From positions 1-6,380 of the forward strand of contig JAEWRS010000263.1 in the NCBI GenBank assembly GCA_023398855.1: a DNA stretch of 6,380 nucleotides, written 5' to 3'. Every line of letters begins with the position of its first letter. The stretch's first letter is position 1. This document shows positions 1 through 6,380 of the stretch, piece by piece. This stretch comes from Bacillota bacterium. GTDB taxonomy: Bacteria; Bacillota; Clostridia; Lachnospirales; Lachnospiraceae. The notes under the pieces are model-generated. The model ran no database searches, was not told where the DNA came from, and worked only from the letters and a program-made list of their open reading frames with translations. A program made the position numbers and the translations under genes.

Positions 1-7
1 TGCATTC

Positions 8-46
8 AAAAAGGTGTTCCAGCAGATTCTCTCGCTGTAACACCTT
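8..46 (-). terminator. Rho-independent terminator after clpX
   Basis: Read on the minus strand, an 8-bp perfect stem (AAGGTGTT with AACACCTT) is extended by one A/G mismatch and a further 4-bp stem (CAGC with GCTG) around a 10-nt loop. The 3' arm runs directly into a run of five U, two of them in the stem. It begins 18 bases after the clpX stop codon, so it most likely ends the tig-clpP-clpX transcript. The U-tract is short, so some readthrough into whatever lies beyond the window is possible. Many clostridia have lon next, but nothing of it is visible here. Confidence 0.82.
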
Positions 47-64
47 CCCGACTCATGCAGGGAC

Positions 65-1366
65 CTATGCGATCTCGCCTGTCTTATCTTTTCTTAATTT
101 CTGAGCCAGTGATTTTCTGGGGACAGCCGTGTCCCGATAAATCACCTCCGGCTCACCCTTTTTATCTACAACATCCCTGGTAATTGTACAGATACCGATG
201 CTGCTGTCTGATGGGATCTCATACATCAAATCCATCATTACGCTTTCCATAATGGAACGCAAGCCTCTGGCACCGGTCTTTCTCTCCACTGCCAGCTCTG
301 CAATCCGTTCAACTGCATCTCCGGTCAGCTCAAGTTTCACATCATCCAGCTCAAACAGCTTTTGATACTGTTTCACCAAGGCATTCTTGGGTTCTGTTAA
401 AATCTTCACCAGTGCTTCCCTGTCTAAAAGTTCCAGAGATACGGTGCTTGGCACACGGCCGATAAATTCCGGTATCAATCCAAACTTCACCAGATCCTGA
501 GGAAGAGTTTTTCTTAAGAGATCATCAATATCCGTCCTGTTTTTATCCACAATCTCCGCATTAAAACCAATGGAACCGGCACTTAAACGGCGTTCAATAA
601 TCTTTTCCAGACCGTCAAAGGCACCGCCGCAGATAAACAGGATATTGGTGGTATTGATCTGCAGAAGCTCCTGGTGGGGATGTTTTCTTCCGCCCTGCGG
701 CGGAACGCTTGCAACAGTTCCTTCCAGGATCTTTAACAGAGCCTGCTGCACACCTTCACCGGAAACATCTCTGGTAATGGATACATTCTCAGACTTTTTT
801 GTGATTTTATCAATCTCATCGATGTAGATAATACCATATTCTGCCCTGCTGATATCGTAATCAGCCGCCTGGATAAGCTTTAAAAGAATGTTCTCCACAT
901 CCTCGCCCACGTACCCGGCTTCCGTAAGGGCTGTGGCATCGGCAATGGCAAACGGAACGTTTAAAACCTTCGCCAGCGTCTGGGCAAGATAGGTTTTTCC
1001 TGATCCTGTCGGACCTAACATGAGAATATTGCTCTTTTGCACATCCACGTCCATTTTTTTTCTGGAAGTGATTCTTTTGTAGTGGTTATAGACTGCTACA
1101 GACAATACTTTTTTTGCGTTATCCTGACCAATGACGTAATCATCTAAAAACGTCTTGATTTCTTTTGGTTTCATCAGGTTAATATCGCCAAAATCAGGTC
1201 CTTCTTCTTCATGGCTGTCGAATTCTTCCTCCAATATCTCCGCGCACAAATCAATACATTCATCACAGATGTAGACATTATTGGAACCGGCTATGAGTTT
1301 TTTTACCTGATCCTGGGTCTTTCCGCAAAAAGAGCATCGGATCTTGTCGTCTGTTCTGACCGGCAT
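65..1366 (-). CDS. clpX: ClpX, ATP-dependent unfoldase subunit of ClpXP
   Basis: ClpX is a cytosolic AAA+ hexamer that recognises tagged substrates, unfolds them with ATP and threads them into ClpP. From the ATG at 1366 the protein has 433 residues, normal for the family. An N-terminal zinc-binding domain shows C11/C14 (CSFC) and C34/C37 (CDEC). The AAA+ module has Walker A GPTGSGKT at 118-125, pore-1 loop GYVGE at 151-155, Walker B IIYIDE ending at D183-E184, the RKH substrate loop at 227-229, the ClpP-docking IGF tripeptide at 266-268, an arginine finger near R304 (EFIGR) and sensor-2 GARGLR at 365-370. Every key residue is present, so it should be active and able to pair with ClpP. An in-frame GTG six bases upstream (1372) would add two residues, but it lies inside the GAGGTG ribosome binding site, so the ATG is preferred. 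It is the last gene of the tig-clpP-clpX cluster. Confidence 0.98.
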   Translation of the reverse strand: MPVRTDDKIRCSFCGKTQDQVKKLIAGSNNVYICDECIDLCAEILEEEFDSHEEEGPDFGDINLMKPKEIKTFLDDYVIGQDNAKKVLSVAVYNHYKRITSRKKMDVDVQKSNILMLGPTGSGKTYLAQTLAKVLNVPFAIADATALTEAGYVGEDVENILLKLIQAADYDISRAEYGIIYIDEIDKITKKSENVSITRDVSGEGVQQALLKILEGTVASVPPQGGRKHPHQELLQINTTNILFICGGAFDGLEKIIERRLSAGSIGFNAEIVDKNRTDIDDLLRKTLPQDLVKFGLIPEFIGRVPSTVSLELLDREALVKILTEPKNALVKQYQKLFELDDVKLELTGDAVERIAELAVERKTGARGLRSIMESVMMDLMYEIPSDSSIGICTITRDVVDKKGEPEVIYRDTAVPRKSLAQKLRKDKTGEIA

Positions 1367-1371
1367 ATACA

Positions 1372-1377
1372 CACCTC
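1372..1377 (-). promoter_or_regulatory. clpX ribosome binding site that decides the start
   Basis: GAGGTG on the minus strand lies five bases before the ATG at 1366-1364, a workable Shine-Dalgarno spacing. The alternative GTG start (1372-1370) uses the last base of this motif and would have no ribosome binding site at proper distance. The motif begins just after the end of the repeat unit at 1382-1425, so that repeat sits immediately upstream of the clpX translation start. Confidence 0.65.
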
Positions 1378-1381
1378 ATTC

Positions 1382-1425
1382 TTTCCTAATTCTAGTCCAA
1401 GCTCTTTGGACATAAAGGGATACCC
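1382..1425 (-). repeat. Palindromic repeat unit II (44 bp)
   Basis: On the minus strand the unit starts GGGTATCCCTTT, ends TTAGGAAA, and carries a 24-nt core with a perfect 6-bp hairpin (GTCCAA with TTGGAC, loop AGAGC, 1395-1411). Its last 31 bases are identical to those of unit I, 52 bases away. No T-run follows the stem, so it is not a convincing terminator. It ends 15 bases before the clpX start. I do not recognise the family. A tandem duplication with unit I is the simplest origin for the shared sequence. Confidence 0.8.
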
Positions 1426-1433
1426 GCAGGGTG

Positions 1434-1501
1434 TTTCCTAATTCTAGTCCAAGCTCTTTGGACAGGGCCCACCCCGCTTTATCGGGTGTAAAGGGATACC
1501 C
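1434..1501 (-). repeat. Palindromic repeat unit I (68 bp, with extra cassette)
   Basis: This copy has the same ends as unit II (GGGTATCCCTTT and TTAGGAAA, minus strand) and the same GTCCAA/TTGGAC hairpin at 1447-1463. It also holds an additional 24-nt block at 1465-1488 just after the leading GGGTATCCCTTTA. That block forms its own hairpin (CACCC with GGGTG, 1470-1488) and contains a GGGCCC palindrome at 1465-1470. Removing the block gives a 44-bp sequence identical to unit II. Units I and II are separated by 8 bp. Confidence 0.78.
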
Positions 1502-1532
1502 CCAATCGCCCTGCTATATCAGATATAAAGGA

Positions 1533-2120
1533 TTAACGGTCATGGCTATAGATGATATCATCAATCAGTCCATAGGCCTTTGCTTCTTCCGCATTCATAT
1601 AATTATCACGCTCAGTATCCCTTTCAATTACCTCATAGGGCTGACCTGTGTTTGCAGAAAGGATTTCATTTAACCGTTTCTTTATCTTCAGTATATTCTC
1701 AGCTACAATGCGGATTTCGGTTGCCTGACCTTTCGCTCCGCCGGAAGGCTGATGGATCATAACCTCCGCATTGGGAAGGGCAAACCGCTTTCCCTTAGCT
1801 CCGCCTGCCAGTAAAAATGCTCCCATGCTGGCTGCCATACCCATACAAACAGTGGATACATCGCATTTAATGTAATTCATGGTATCATAAATTGCCATTC
1901 CTGCTGTGACAGAACCGCCTGGGCTGTTAATATAAAGGTTAATATCCTTATTAGGATCTTCTGCCTCTAAAAACAACAGCTGGGCAACAACAAGGCTTGC
2001 TGATACATCAGACACCTCTTCCCCAAGGAAAATAATCCTCTCCTTGAGAAGCCTGGAATAAATGTCGTAAGAACGTTCGCCCTTACTTGTTGATTCAATG
2101 ACATAAGGTACTAAACTCAT
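1533..2120 (-). CDS. clpP: ClpP, ATP-dependent Clp protease proteolytic subunit
   Basis: ClpP is a serine peptidase that forms a two-ring, fourteen-subunit chamber and degrades proteins fed in by ClpX or ClpA/ClpC-type unfoldases in the cytosol. The 195-residue length is standard. The catalytic triad is visible: S98 in GMAASMG, H123 in MIHQP and D172 in ERDTERD. The oxyanion-region motif [10 protein letters not shown] is at 65-74. The N-terminal MSLVPYVIE is typical of the short-propeptide clostridial and bacillar form. The ATG at 2120 is preceded by AGGAGG with seven bases of spacing (2128-2133), so the start is secure. It lies between tig and clpX, with repeat elements in both flanking spacers (136 and about 166 bases). 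I see no CtsR-type (GGTCAAA tandem) or CIRCE-type operator upstream. Confidence 0.98.
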   Translation of the reverse strand: MSLVPYVIESTSKGERSYDIYSRLLKERIIFLGEEVSDVSASLVVAQLLFLEAEDPNKDINLYINSPGGSVTAGMAIYDTMNYIKCDVSTVCMGMAASMGAFLLAGGAKGKRFALPNAEVMIHQPSGGAKGQATEIRIVAENILKIKKRLNEILSANTGQPYEVIERDTERDNYMNAEEAKAYGLIDDIIYSHDR

Positions 2121-2141
2121 CTGTCTTCCTCCTGTCTGTTA

Positions 2142-2185
2142 TTTCCTAAAAACGCTCATGTTATCATGAGCGGAAAGGGATACCC
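2142..2185 (-). repeat. Palindromic repeat unit III (44 bp)
   Basis: This unit has the same ends as the two units before clpX: GGGTATCCCTTT at the 5' side and TTAGGAAA at the 3' side on the minus strand, again exactly 44 bp. Its 24-nt core shares no obvious sequence with theirs but is again a hairpin, here a perfect 8-bp stem (CGCTCATG with CATGAGCG, loop ATAA, 2153-2172). The stem is centred at almost the same position within the unit as in unit II. It lies in the tig-clpP spacer, and its TTAGGAAA end is 21 bases from the clpP start codon. Confidence 0.75.
2148..2172 (-). terminator. Terminator-like hairpin between tig and clpP (possible attenuator)
   Basis: The hairpin core of repeat unit III (8-bp perfect stem, 4-nt loop) is followed directly by TTTTT at 2152-2148 on the minus strand, the layout of an intrinsic terminator. 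It ends 27 bases before the clpP start codon. Since clpP and clpX depend at least partly on the tig promoter, full termination here is unlikely. Partial termination, RNA processing or 3'-end protection of a tig-only transcript is more plausible. The U-run is short and the stem moderate. Confidence 0.42.
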
Positions 2186-2196
2186 GGTAAGCATCT

Positions 2197-2225
2197 CTTA
2201 TCAAAGCTGAATAGACTCCGGACAA
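2197..2225 (-). promoter_or_regulatory. Weak candidate promoter for clpP
   Basis: On the minus strand, TTGTCC (2225-2220, four of six matches to the -35 consensus) is followed after 17 bases by GATAAG (2202-2197, four of six matches to the -10). It is correctly placed to transcribe clpP and could make clpP-clpX partly independent of tig. If used, transcription would start just before repeat unit III and its hairpin would lie in the clpP 5' UTR. Matches of this quality arise often by chance, so it is only a candidate. Confidence 0.22.
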
Positions 2226-2256
2226 AAATGCCAGGAATCTATCCAGTCCAAACTTC

Positions 2257-3543
2257 TTAAACTAATTTTGCTTCGGCAACCAGAAAATCTACCGCTTCCT
2301 GAACTGCCAGATCTTCCTTCATCTGCTGGATACCTTTTTCTCCAAGAGATTCTTTTACCATAGAAGCTTCCATCTTGTAAGCTTCTGCCATACTGGCGAT
2401 CTCTTTCTCAACTACTTCGTCAGAAGCAGTAATATTTTCCGCCTTAACAACAGCTTCCAGCACCAGTCTTGTCTGGATTCTCTTAACCGCCTGAGGCTTC
2501 ATCTGCTCTTTTAATAATTGAAGCGTCATTCCGGTAAATTTCATATACTGGTCAAGAGACAGTCCCTGGCTCTCCATTCTTCTTGCATAATCGTTAACCA
2601 TATTATTAACCTGGCTGTCAATCATCGGCTCAGGAATATCCATAGTGGCATTTTCTACAACCTTCTCTACCACACGGTCTTCATTCTCTGTTGCTGCAGC
2701 CTTTTCTTTACTTAAAGCAGCCTTTTCACTGATGTCTTTTTTGTACTCTTCTAATGTCTCAAACTCAGAAACTTCACTTGCAAACTCATCATTTAATTCA
2801 GGAAGCTCTTTTCTCTTGATTTCCTTTACCGTCACCTTAAACAAAGCCGGTTTTCCTGCCAATTCAGTAGCATGATACTCATTGGGGAATGTTACGTTGA
2901 TTTCACATGCTTCGCCGATGTTCTTGCCGATCAGCTGCTCTTCAAACGTATCAATAAAGGAGTGGGAACCAATCGTAAGAGGGTAATCTTCACCCTTGCC
3001 GCCTTCAAATGCTTTTCCGTCTACAAAGCCTTCAAAATCAACAACAGTCTGATCGCCGTCTTCAACCGCTCTGTCCTCCACGGTAATCAGTCTGGAATTC
3101 TGCTCCTGAACTTTCTTTAATTCAGCATCAATATCTTCCTCAGTCACTTCTGCAGACGCTTTTTCCACTTCAATTCCTTTATAATCGCCCAAGACCACTT
3201 CCGGTTTAACAGCAACAGTTGCTGTATAAATCAGAGTCTTACCTTTTTCTACCTGTATGATATCAATTTCAGGTCTGGAGACGATATCCAGTCCGCTTTC
3301 TTCTGCTGCGTCGCCATATGTTGCATCAAGAGCCTCATTTACTGCGTCTTCATACAAAACGCCTGCTCCATACATCTTTTCAATCATGGCCTGAGGAGCT
3401 TTCCCTTTTCTGAAACCCGGGATGTTGAATCTGCCCTTATTCTTATTGTAAGCTGCGGTAAGCGCCTTATCAAACTCCTCCGCCGGCACTTCTACCGTCA
3501 ATTTTGCCATGTTCTTTTCTAATTTTTCTACTTGTAAACTCAT
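2257..3543 (-). CDS. tig: Trigger factor, ribosome-associated chaperone
   Basis: Trigger factor binds near the ribosome exit tunnel and holds or folds nascent chains; it also has peptidyl-prolyl isomerase activity. The 428-residue protein shows the three-part family layout. The N-terminal ribosome-binding domain carries the signature loop PGFRKGKAP at 42-50. A FKBP-like isomerase domain spans about 160-245 (DGDQTVVDFEGFVDGKAFEGG onward, ending VTVKEIKRKELPELND). A long helical C-terminal chaperone domain runs to residue 428. The start is placed at the ATG at 3543 (MSLQVEKLEKN), behind a strong AAGGAGG site. An in-frame ATG at 3603 would add 20 unrelated residues, has no good ribosome binding site and coincides with the predicted transcription start, so it is rejected. 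It is the first gene of the tig-clpP-clpX cluster. Confidence 0.97.
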   Translation of the reverse strand: MSLQVEKLEKNMAKLTVEVPAEEFDKALTAAYNKNKGRFNIPGFRKGKAPQAMIEKMYGAGVLYEDAVNEALDATYGDAAEESGLDIVSRPEIDIIQVEKGKTLIYTATVAVKPEVVLGDYKGIEVEKASAEVTEEDIDAELKKVQEQNSRLITVEDRAVEDGDQTVVDFEGFVDGKAFEGGKGEDYPLTIGSHSFIDTFEEQLIGKNIGEACEINVTFPNEYHATELAGKPALFKVTVKEIKRKELPELNDEFASEVSEFETLEEYKKDISEKAALSKEKAAATENEDRVVEKVVENATMDIPEPMIDSQVNNMVNDYARRMESQGLSLDQYMKFTGMTLQLLKEQMKPQAVKRIQTRLVLEAVVKAENITASDEVVEKEIASMAEAYKMEASMVKESLGEKGIQQMKEDLAVQEAVDFLVAEAKLV

Positions 3544-3552
3544 TAAAGGGTT

Positions 3553-3559
3553 CCTCCTT
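3553..3559 (-). promoter_or_regulatory. tig ribosome binding site that decides the start
   Basis: AAGGAGG on the minus strand stands nine bases before the ATG at 3543-3541. This near-perfect Shine-Dalgarno sequence fixes the start of trigger factor at MSLQVEKL rather than at the longer open frame beginning at 3603. Confidence 0.85.
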
Positions 3560-3568
3560 GAAATATAT

Positions 3569-3598
3569 GTGAACCGCCATATCAACAGGGCGCTACAC
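3569..3598 (-). promoter_or_regulatory. Imperfect hairpin in the tig 5' UTR
   Basis: Two 10-base arms (3598-3589 and 3578-3569, minus strand) pair at 8 of 10 positions: GTG, A and CGCC on one side match GGCG, T and CAC on the other, with two single mismatches, around a 10-nt loop. It would lie within a few bases of the predicted transcript 5' end and ten bases before the AAGGAGG site. Possible roles are 5'-end stabilisation of the operon mRNA, an operator for a dimeric repressor, or nothing. It does not match CIRCE or CtsR operators. Confidence 0.38.
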
Positions 3599-3609
3599 TT
3601 CAATTTAAC

Positions 3610-3618
3610 ATTATAACA
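3610..3618 (-). promoter_or_regulatory. Extended -10 promoter of tig-clpP-clpX
   Basis: TGTTATAAT on the minus strand is a perfect -10 hexamer (TATAAT, 3615-3610) with the extended TGn motif one base upstream. The -35 region is poor: TGGAAT or CTGGAA at 17-18 bases spacing gives only three of six matches, which fits an extended -10 promoter recognised by the housekeeping sigma factor. Transcription would start near 3603, giving a 5' UTR of about 60 bases before tig. Confidence 0.72.
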
Positions 3619-3656
3619 TACCTGTCCCGTAAATTCCAGTACTATTTAAGATTAAA

Positions 3657-6380
3657 TCAGGTTTTTCCTGAAAACTCCTGCATCCGTTTTACAATGTAGG
3701 GGTCAAGGGGTCTGATCTCCATATGCGGTCTGGCAATATAGTAGCCCTGAAACAAGGATACTCCGCAATTCATGAGAAATTCCAGCTCTTCCGGCGTTTC
3801 CACTCCCTCTGCCAGAACCCTGGTGCCATTTTGATTTGCGAAATCCAAAAGATTCCTTAAAATGATCTGGCGGTTAGGGTCTTCGTGAATCTGTTTCACC
3901 AGATTGATATCCACTTTTATGATATCCGGCTTCAAACTAAGGAGAATCGTCTCACTGTTATACCCTGTACCGAAATCATCAATAGCCACCTGCCCCTTCC
4001 ACTGCCTGGCCATATCAATCTTACGCTCCATAAAATCATGGCTTGCGGGATCTCCTTCTGTTATCTCAATGACGATCCGGTGAAGCAGTTCTCCGTAGGA
4101 TTTTTCCAGTTCCCCCAGCTCCTCATCTGTCAGGCAGGTGCTGACAATCGAATTAATGAACAGTTTTTCATCCGGTCCCAGCTGTCCCGCGTTTATTTCA
4201 GACATAACAGCTCTAAGACCTGCAAACCAGGTAAGAGTTTCCATCTGAGAAAGCTTTGCCTGAGCTCTTGCCAGATTTATAACCTCGCTGATGCCCTTCA
4301 TATTTACGAAATCCGGACGCATCAGCAATTCGTAGCCGTATATCTTTCCGTCCCTTGACACAATTGGCTGAAAGGCAAAACGGACCTCTTTTTTCTCAAG
4401 CATCCGGTTAAGCTCCTCACTGCCGGCAAGCATATAGGAATTATGGGTATACTCTTCATGATCAAACTCTTTTACAATTCCCTTTACACTGTGTTTTACC
4501 ATATACATGGCAAAATCAGCATAACTAAACAGGGTTTCAAAGTCACCTGCATCATCAGGGTGCCAGGCAAGCCCGCCTGATACTCGTATGGGAAAGCGGT
4601 ATCCCTCGTTTGTGTTTAAGCTGAATCTTTGAATATACTTCAAGAACTCCCGAACTTTTTTTCTGATTTCTTCCTTGTCATCTGCTTCTAGAAACGCAAC
4701 AAATTCATCGCCAGAATATCGGGCGATAATTCCTCCCCTCTCAGAAAAATATTTTAAACAGCCTGCGAACAGCACAATATACCGATCACCCTCTTCGTGT
4801 CCGTACGTATCGTTAATATACTTTAGATTATCCAGGTCCCACATCACAAGCGCAGAAAACTTCTTTTTCTGTATTTTGATTTTCCCCTCCACCTGCTCCC
4901 GAAATGCCCTCCTGTTATAAAGATCAGTCAGAAGGTCATAGTTTCTTTCCCTTTCCAGCTTTTCCTTCTCAACCACATCCGCCGTCACATCTGAACAGAC
5001 TCCTAAAATCATTCCTTCTTTCGATTCATCCAGAATAAATTCTACCCACCTGATTCCTTTTGGGCCCTCCAGGCACTGAAAAATACGGTCCCCTTTTATT
5101 TTGATTCCGGTAAAGGTTTGTTCCAGATATTTTTTAAATTGTTCTGTTTTAATGTAGCAATATGGTTCCTCCAGGGCACCCCAGCCAAGCATCTCAAATA
5201 ATGAGCGGCTGCAGAAAACACGTTTCCCTTCCTCTTCGTATTCAAATACACCGATAGGGATATTGGCATGCTCCAGAATACTGGAAATCTTTGATGATGC
5301 TCTCTCCACATCCTGGTTTAACTGCTCAATTGTCTCTGTCAGTTCATCGATTTCCCTGATGTGCACTCTATTAAGAGAAAGCCCCCTGCTTCCTGACTTT
5401 TGCCTTAATTCCACAACCAGCCGGCGGATGGGTTCTATCATTATTTTTCCTATGATAAACACTCCCAGCAGACTGAATATAAGGGGCACTACCATGGAAC
5501 TTAAAAGCATGCGCCGTATGGCATTATAAAAAGAAAGCAGATCCTTCTGGCGGGCAATGCCTGCCAATACCCACTCTTCCTTTTCGAAAGGGCTGTTATG
5601 CCCATATACATCAAGACTGCTGATACTAGCGTACCACCTGGTTCCATCTGAAGACTTTATGACGCTGATGTTCTGTTTTTCATTATCCTCATAATAAATC
5701 CTCGGTATTTCATTAAAATACTGGTTATACAGGTAACCGGAATAGGCAACCGGCACAATGGTTTTTGTCTCCTTGTTCCGTGTTCCCATCATCCAGCACT
5801 CTTCAAAGCTGCTGTTTGTCTGGTCTTCACCTATGGCCTGTTCCAACTGATTTAAGGTCATTTCCAACCCAAACACCCCCACAACAGCACCATCCTCTAA
5901 GATAACCGGGATCGCGTAGGTAATAACCGGAATATCCCTGGGACTTAACCGCATTGGAGGACTTAAATAAGCAAACTTCATAAAATCCTCTGGCGCCGCA
6001 CAATTCTGCATTGCCATGAGAAATGGCTTTTTATAAAAAGCAGAATCCTTGCTGTCCTCGCCTTCCAGAAAGCCAATCTCCCAGAAAGAGTCCAAAGGTA
6101 TATCATACTTTTCAGAAATAGAGGGCAGCCCTCTTTCCATCAGAAGTGAGGAATTATCCTTTAAATATCCTCCTGAATTAGAATTCCTCACATAAAAACC
6201 AGCTTTCATTTCAGATGGGCTGTTTTGGGCTGTCGGACCGTTTAAGACCAGAAAAACTCCTGTCGCCTGGCTCAGATGGAGCATCTCTATAGATTTTCCC
6301 ATGACCTTATCAACAATTTTACGATTCAGCGCATAATCCACAAAAATATCTTTTGGATAACGCTTTTCTTCATTGAGCAC
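3657..6380 (-). CDS. Membrane dCache-PAS-GGDEF-EAL c-di-GMP signalling protein, 5' end outside window
   Basis: This bifunctional-type cyclic-di-GMP protein should sense something outside the cell and control second-messenger level inside. The 907 visible residues (counted from the window edge) hold, in order: most of an extracellular double-Cache sensor (about 1-285, with the Cache-type strand AIPVILEDGAVVGVFGLEM at 156-174), a transmembrane helix at about 292-314, a HAMP-like or coiled linker (315-365), a PAS fold (about 366-475), GGDEF (about 478-640) and EAL (about 655-905). The cyclase signature is SGDEF at 556-560 instead of GGDEF, with the DLDNLKYIND metal and nucleotide region at 515-524 intact. 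No RxxD inhibitory site lies at 547-550 (ERGG). The EAL domain reads ELL at 684-686 but keeps the expected catalytic residues: E684, N743, E772, D801-D802, K822, E858 and Q878. It is therefore probably an active phosphodiesterase, with cyclase activity uncertain. The frame is open to the edge, where a GTG falls by chance; an N-terminal transmembrane helix is expected beyond 6380. It ends with TGA 113 bases before tig. Confidence 0.93.
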   Translation of the reverse strand: MLNEEKRYPKDIFVDYALNRKIVDKVMGKSIEMLHLSQATGVFLVLNGPTAQNSPSEMKAGFYVRNSNSGGYLKDNSSLLMERGLPSISEKYDIPLDSFWEIGFLEGEDSKDSAFYKKPFLMAMQNCAAPEDFMKFAYLSPPMRLSPRDIPVITYAIPVILEDGAVVGVFGLEMTLNQLEQAIGEDQTNSSFEECWMMGTRNKETKTIVPVAYSGYLYNQYFNEIPRIYYEDNEKQNISVIKSSDGTRWYASISSLDVYGHNSPFEKEEWVLAGIARQKDLLSFYNAIRRMLLSSMVVPLIFSLLGVFIIGKIMIEPIRRLVVELRQKSGSRGLSLNRVHIREIDELTETIEQLNQDVERASSKISSILEHANIPIGVFEYEEEGKRVFCSRSLFEMLGWGALEEPYCYIKTEQFKKYLEQTFTGIKIKGDRIFQCLEGPKGIRWVEFILDESKEGMILGVCSDVTADVVEKEKLERERNYDLLTDLYNRRAFREQVEGKIKIQKKKFSALVMWDLDNLKYINDTYGHEEGDRYIVLFAGCLKYFSERGGIIARYSGDEFVAFLEADDKEEIRKKVREFLKYIQRFSLNTNEGYRFPIRVSGGLAWHPDDAGDFETLFSYADFAMYMVKHSVKGIVKEFDHEEYTHNSYMLAGSEELNRMLEKKEVRFAFQPIVSRDGKIYGYELLMRPDFVNMKGISEVINLARAQAKLSQMETLTWFAGLRAVMSEINAGQLGPDEKLFINSIVSTCLTDEELGELEKSYGELLHRIVIEITEGDPASHDFMERKIDMARQWKGQVAIDDFGTGYNSETILLSLKPDIIKVDINLVKQIHEDPNRQIILRNLLDFANQNGTRVLAEGVETPEELEFLMNCGVSLFQGYYIARPHMEIRPLDPYIVKRMQEFSGKT

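Noticed and set aside
1303..1413. A 36-codon minus-strand open frame ([15 protein letters not shown]...) starting in repeat unit II and overlapping the start of clpX
   Set aside because: The ATG has no ribosome binding site (it follows CCCTTT), most of the frame is an out-of-frame reading of clpX, and the equivalent frame in unit III hits a stop after nine codons, so the repeat is not conserved as coding sequence.
1382..1501. A CRISPR array
   Set aside because: There are only two adjacent copies, with an 8-bp gap rather than spacers of constant length, and no cas genes. The third copy is isolated with a different core.
1613..1624. A further copy of the repeat end: GTATCCCTTT on the plus strand inside clpP
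   Set aside because: It is a ten-base match inside a conserved coding region, in the opposite orientation, with no partner end or hairpin nearby; chance similarity.
1431..1673. Plus-strand open frames through the repeats giving FPNSSPSSLD...KGYP peptides
   Set aside because: They run antisense into clpP and clpX, lack ribosome binding sites and only reflect the duplicated DNA. Both strands of the repeat happen to be open, which is weak evidence for a gene.
2203..2250. Possible second inverted repeat in the tig-clpP spacer (GGAC near 2220 with GTCC near 2248)
   Set aside because: Only four base pairs across a loop of more than 20 bases; not a stable structure.
3544..3603. A 20-residue N-terminal extension of trigger factor (MKCSALLIWRFTYISRRNPL)
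   Set aside because: The family starts at MSLQVEKL-like sequence, the strong AAGGAGG lies just before that ATG, and the extension would start at or before the predicted transcription start.
3885..4358. A 157-codon plus-strand open frame opposite the EAL region
   Set aside because: It is fully antisense to a well-conserved domain, with no recognisable product or ribosome binding site; a shadow of the real gene.

Overview
All four genes lie on the minus strand. Reading in the direction of transcription (high to low coordinates), they are: a large membrane-anchored cyclic-di-GMP signalling protein (cut off by the window edge at 6380), then tig (trigger factor), clpP (ClpP peptidase) and clpX (ClpX unfoldase). 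A good rho-independent terminator follows clpX at the low end. The tig-clpP-clpX order, strong AGGAGG-type ribosome binding sites, moderate GC content and protein sequence style suggest a Firmicute of class Clostridia, most likely a Lachnospiraceae / Clostridium cluster XIVa member. The genus cannot be fixed from this window.

Layout: 8-46 terminator; 65-1366 clpX; 1367-1532 spacer with two tandem copies of an unusual palindromic repeat; 1533-2120 clpP; 2121-2256 spacer with a third copy of the same repeat class; 2257-3543 tig; 3544-3656 spacer with an extended -10 promoter and a 5' UTR hairpin; 3657-6380 dCache-TM-PAS-GGDEF-EAL protein. There is no gene-free stretch longer than about 170 bases.

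The three housekeeping genes form one protein-quality-control unit. Trigger factor folds nascent chains at the ribosome exit, and ClpX unfolds tagged or damaged proteins and feeds them into the ClpP chamber. The promoter in front of tig probably drives all three. The signalling gene upstream is on the same strand but functionally unrelated, and no clear terminator separates it from tig.

The most unusual content is in the two operon spacers. Three copies of a short module share constant ends (GGGTATCCCTTT and TTAGGAAA, minus strand) around a variable core that is always a hairpin. Two copies are exactly 44 bp with unrelated but equally self-complementary cores. The third is 68 bp, the same 44-bp unit plus an exactly 24-bp extra hairpin cassette. 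Constant ends with a changing but always palindromic core suggest an interspersed palindromic repeat family acting at the DNA or RNA level. I do not recognise it as a named family.
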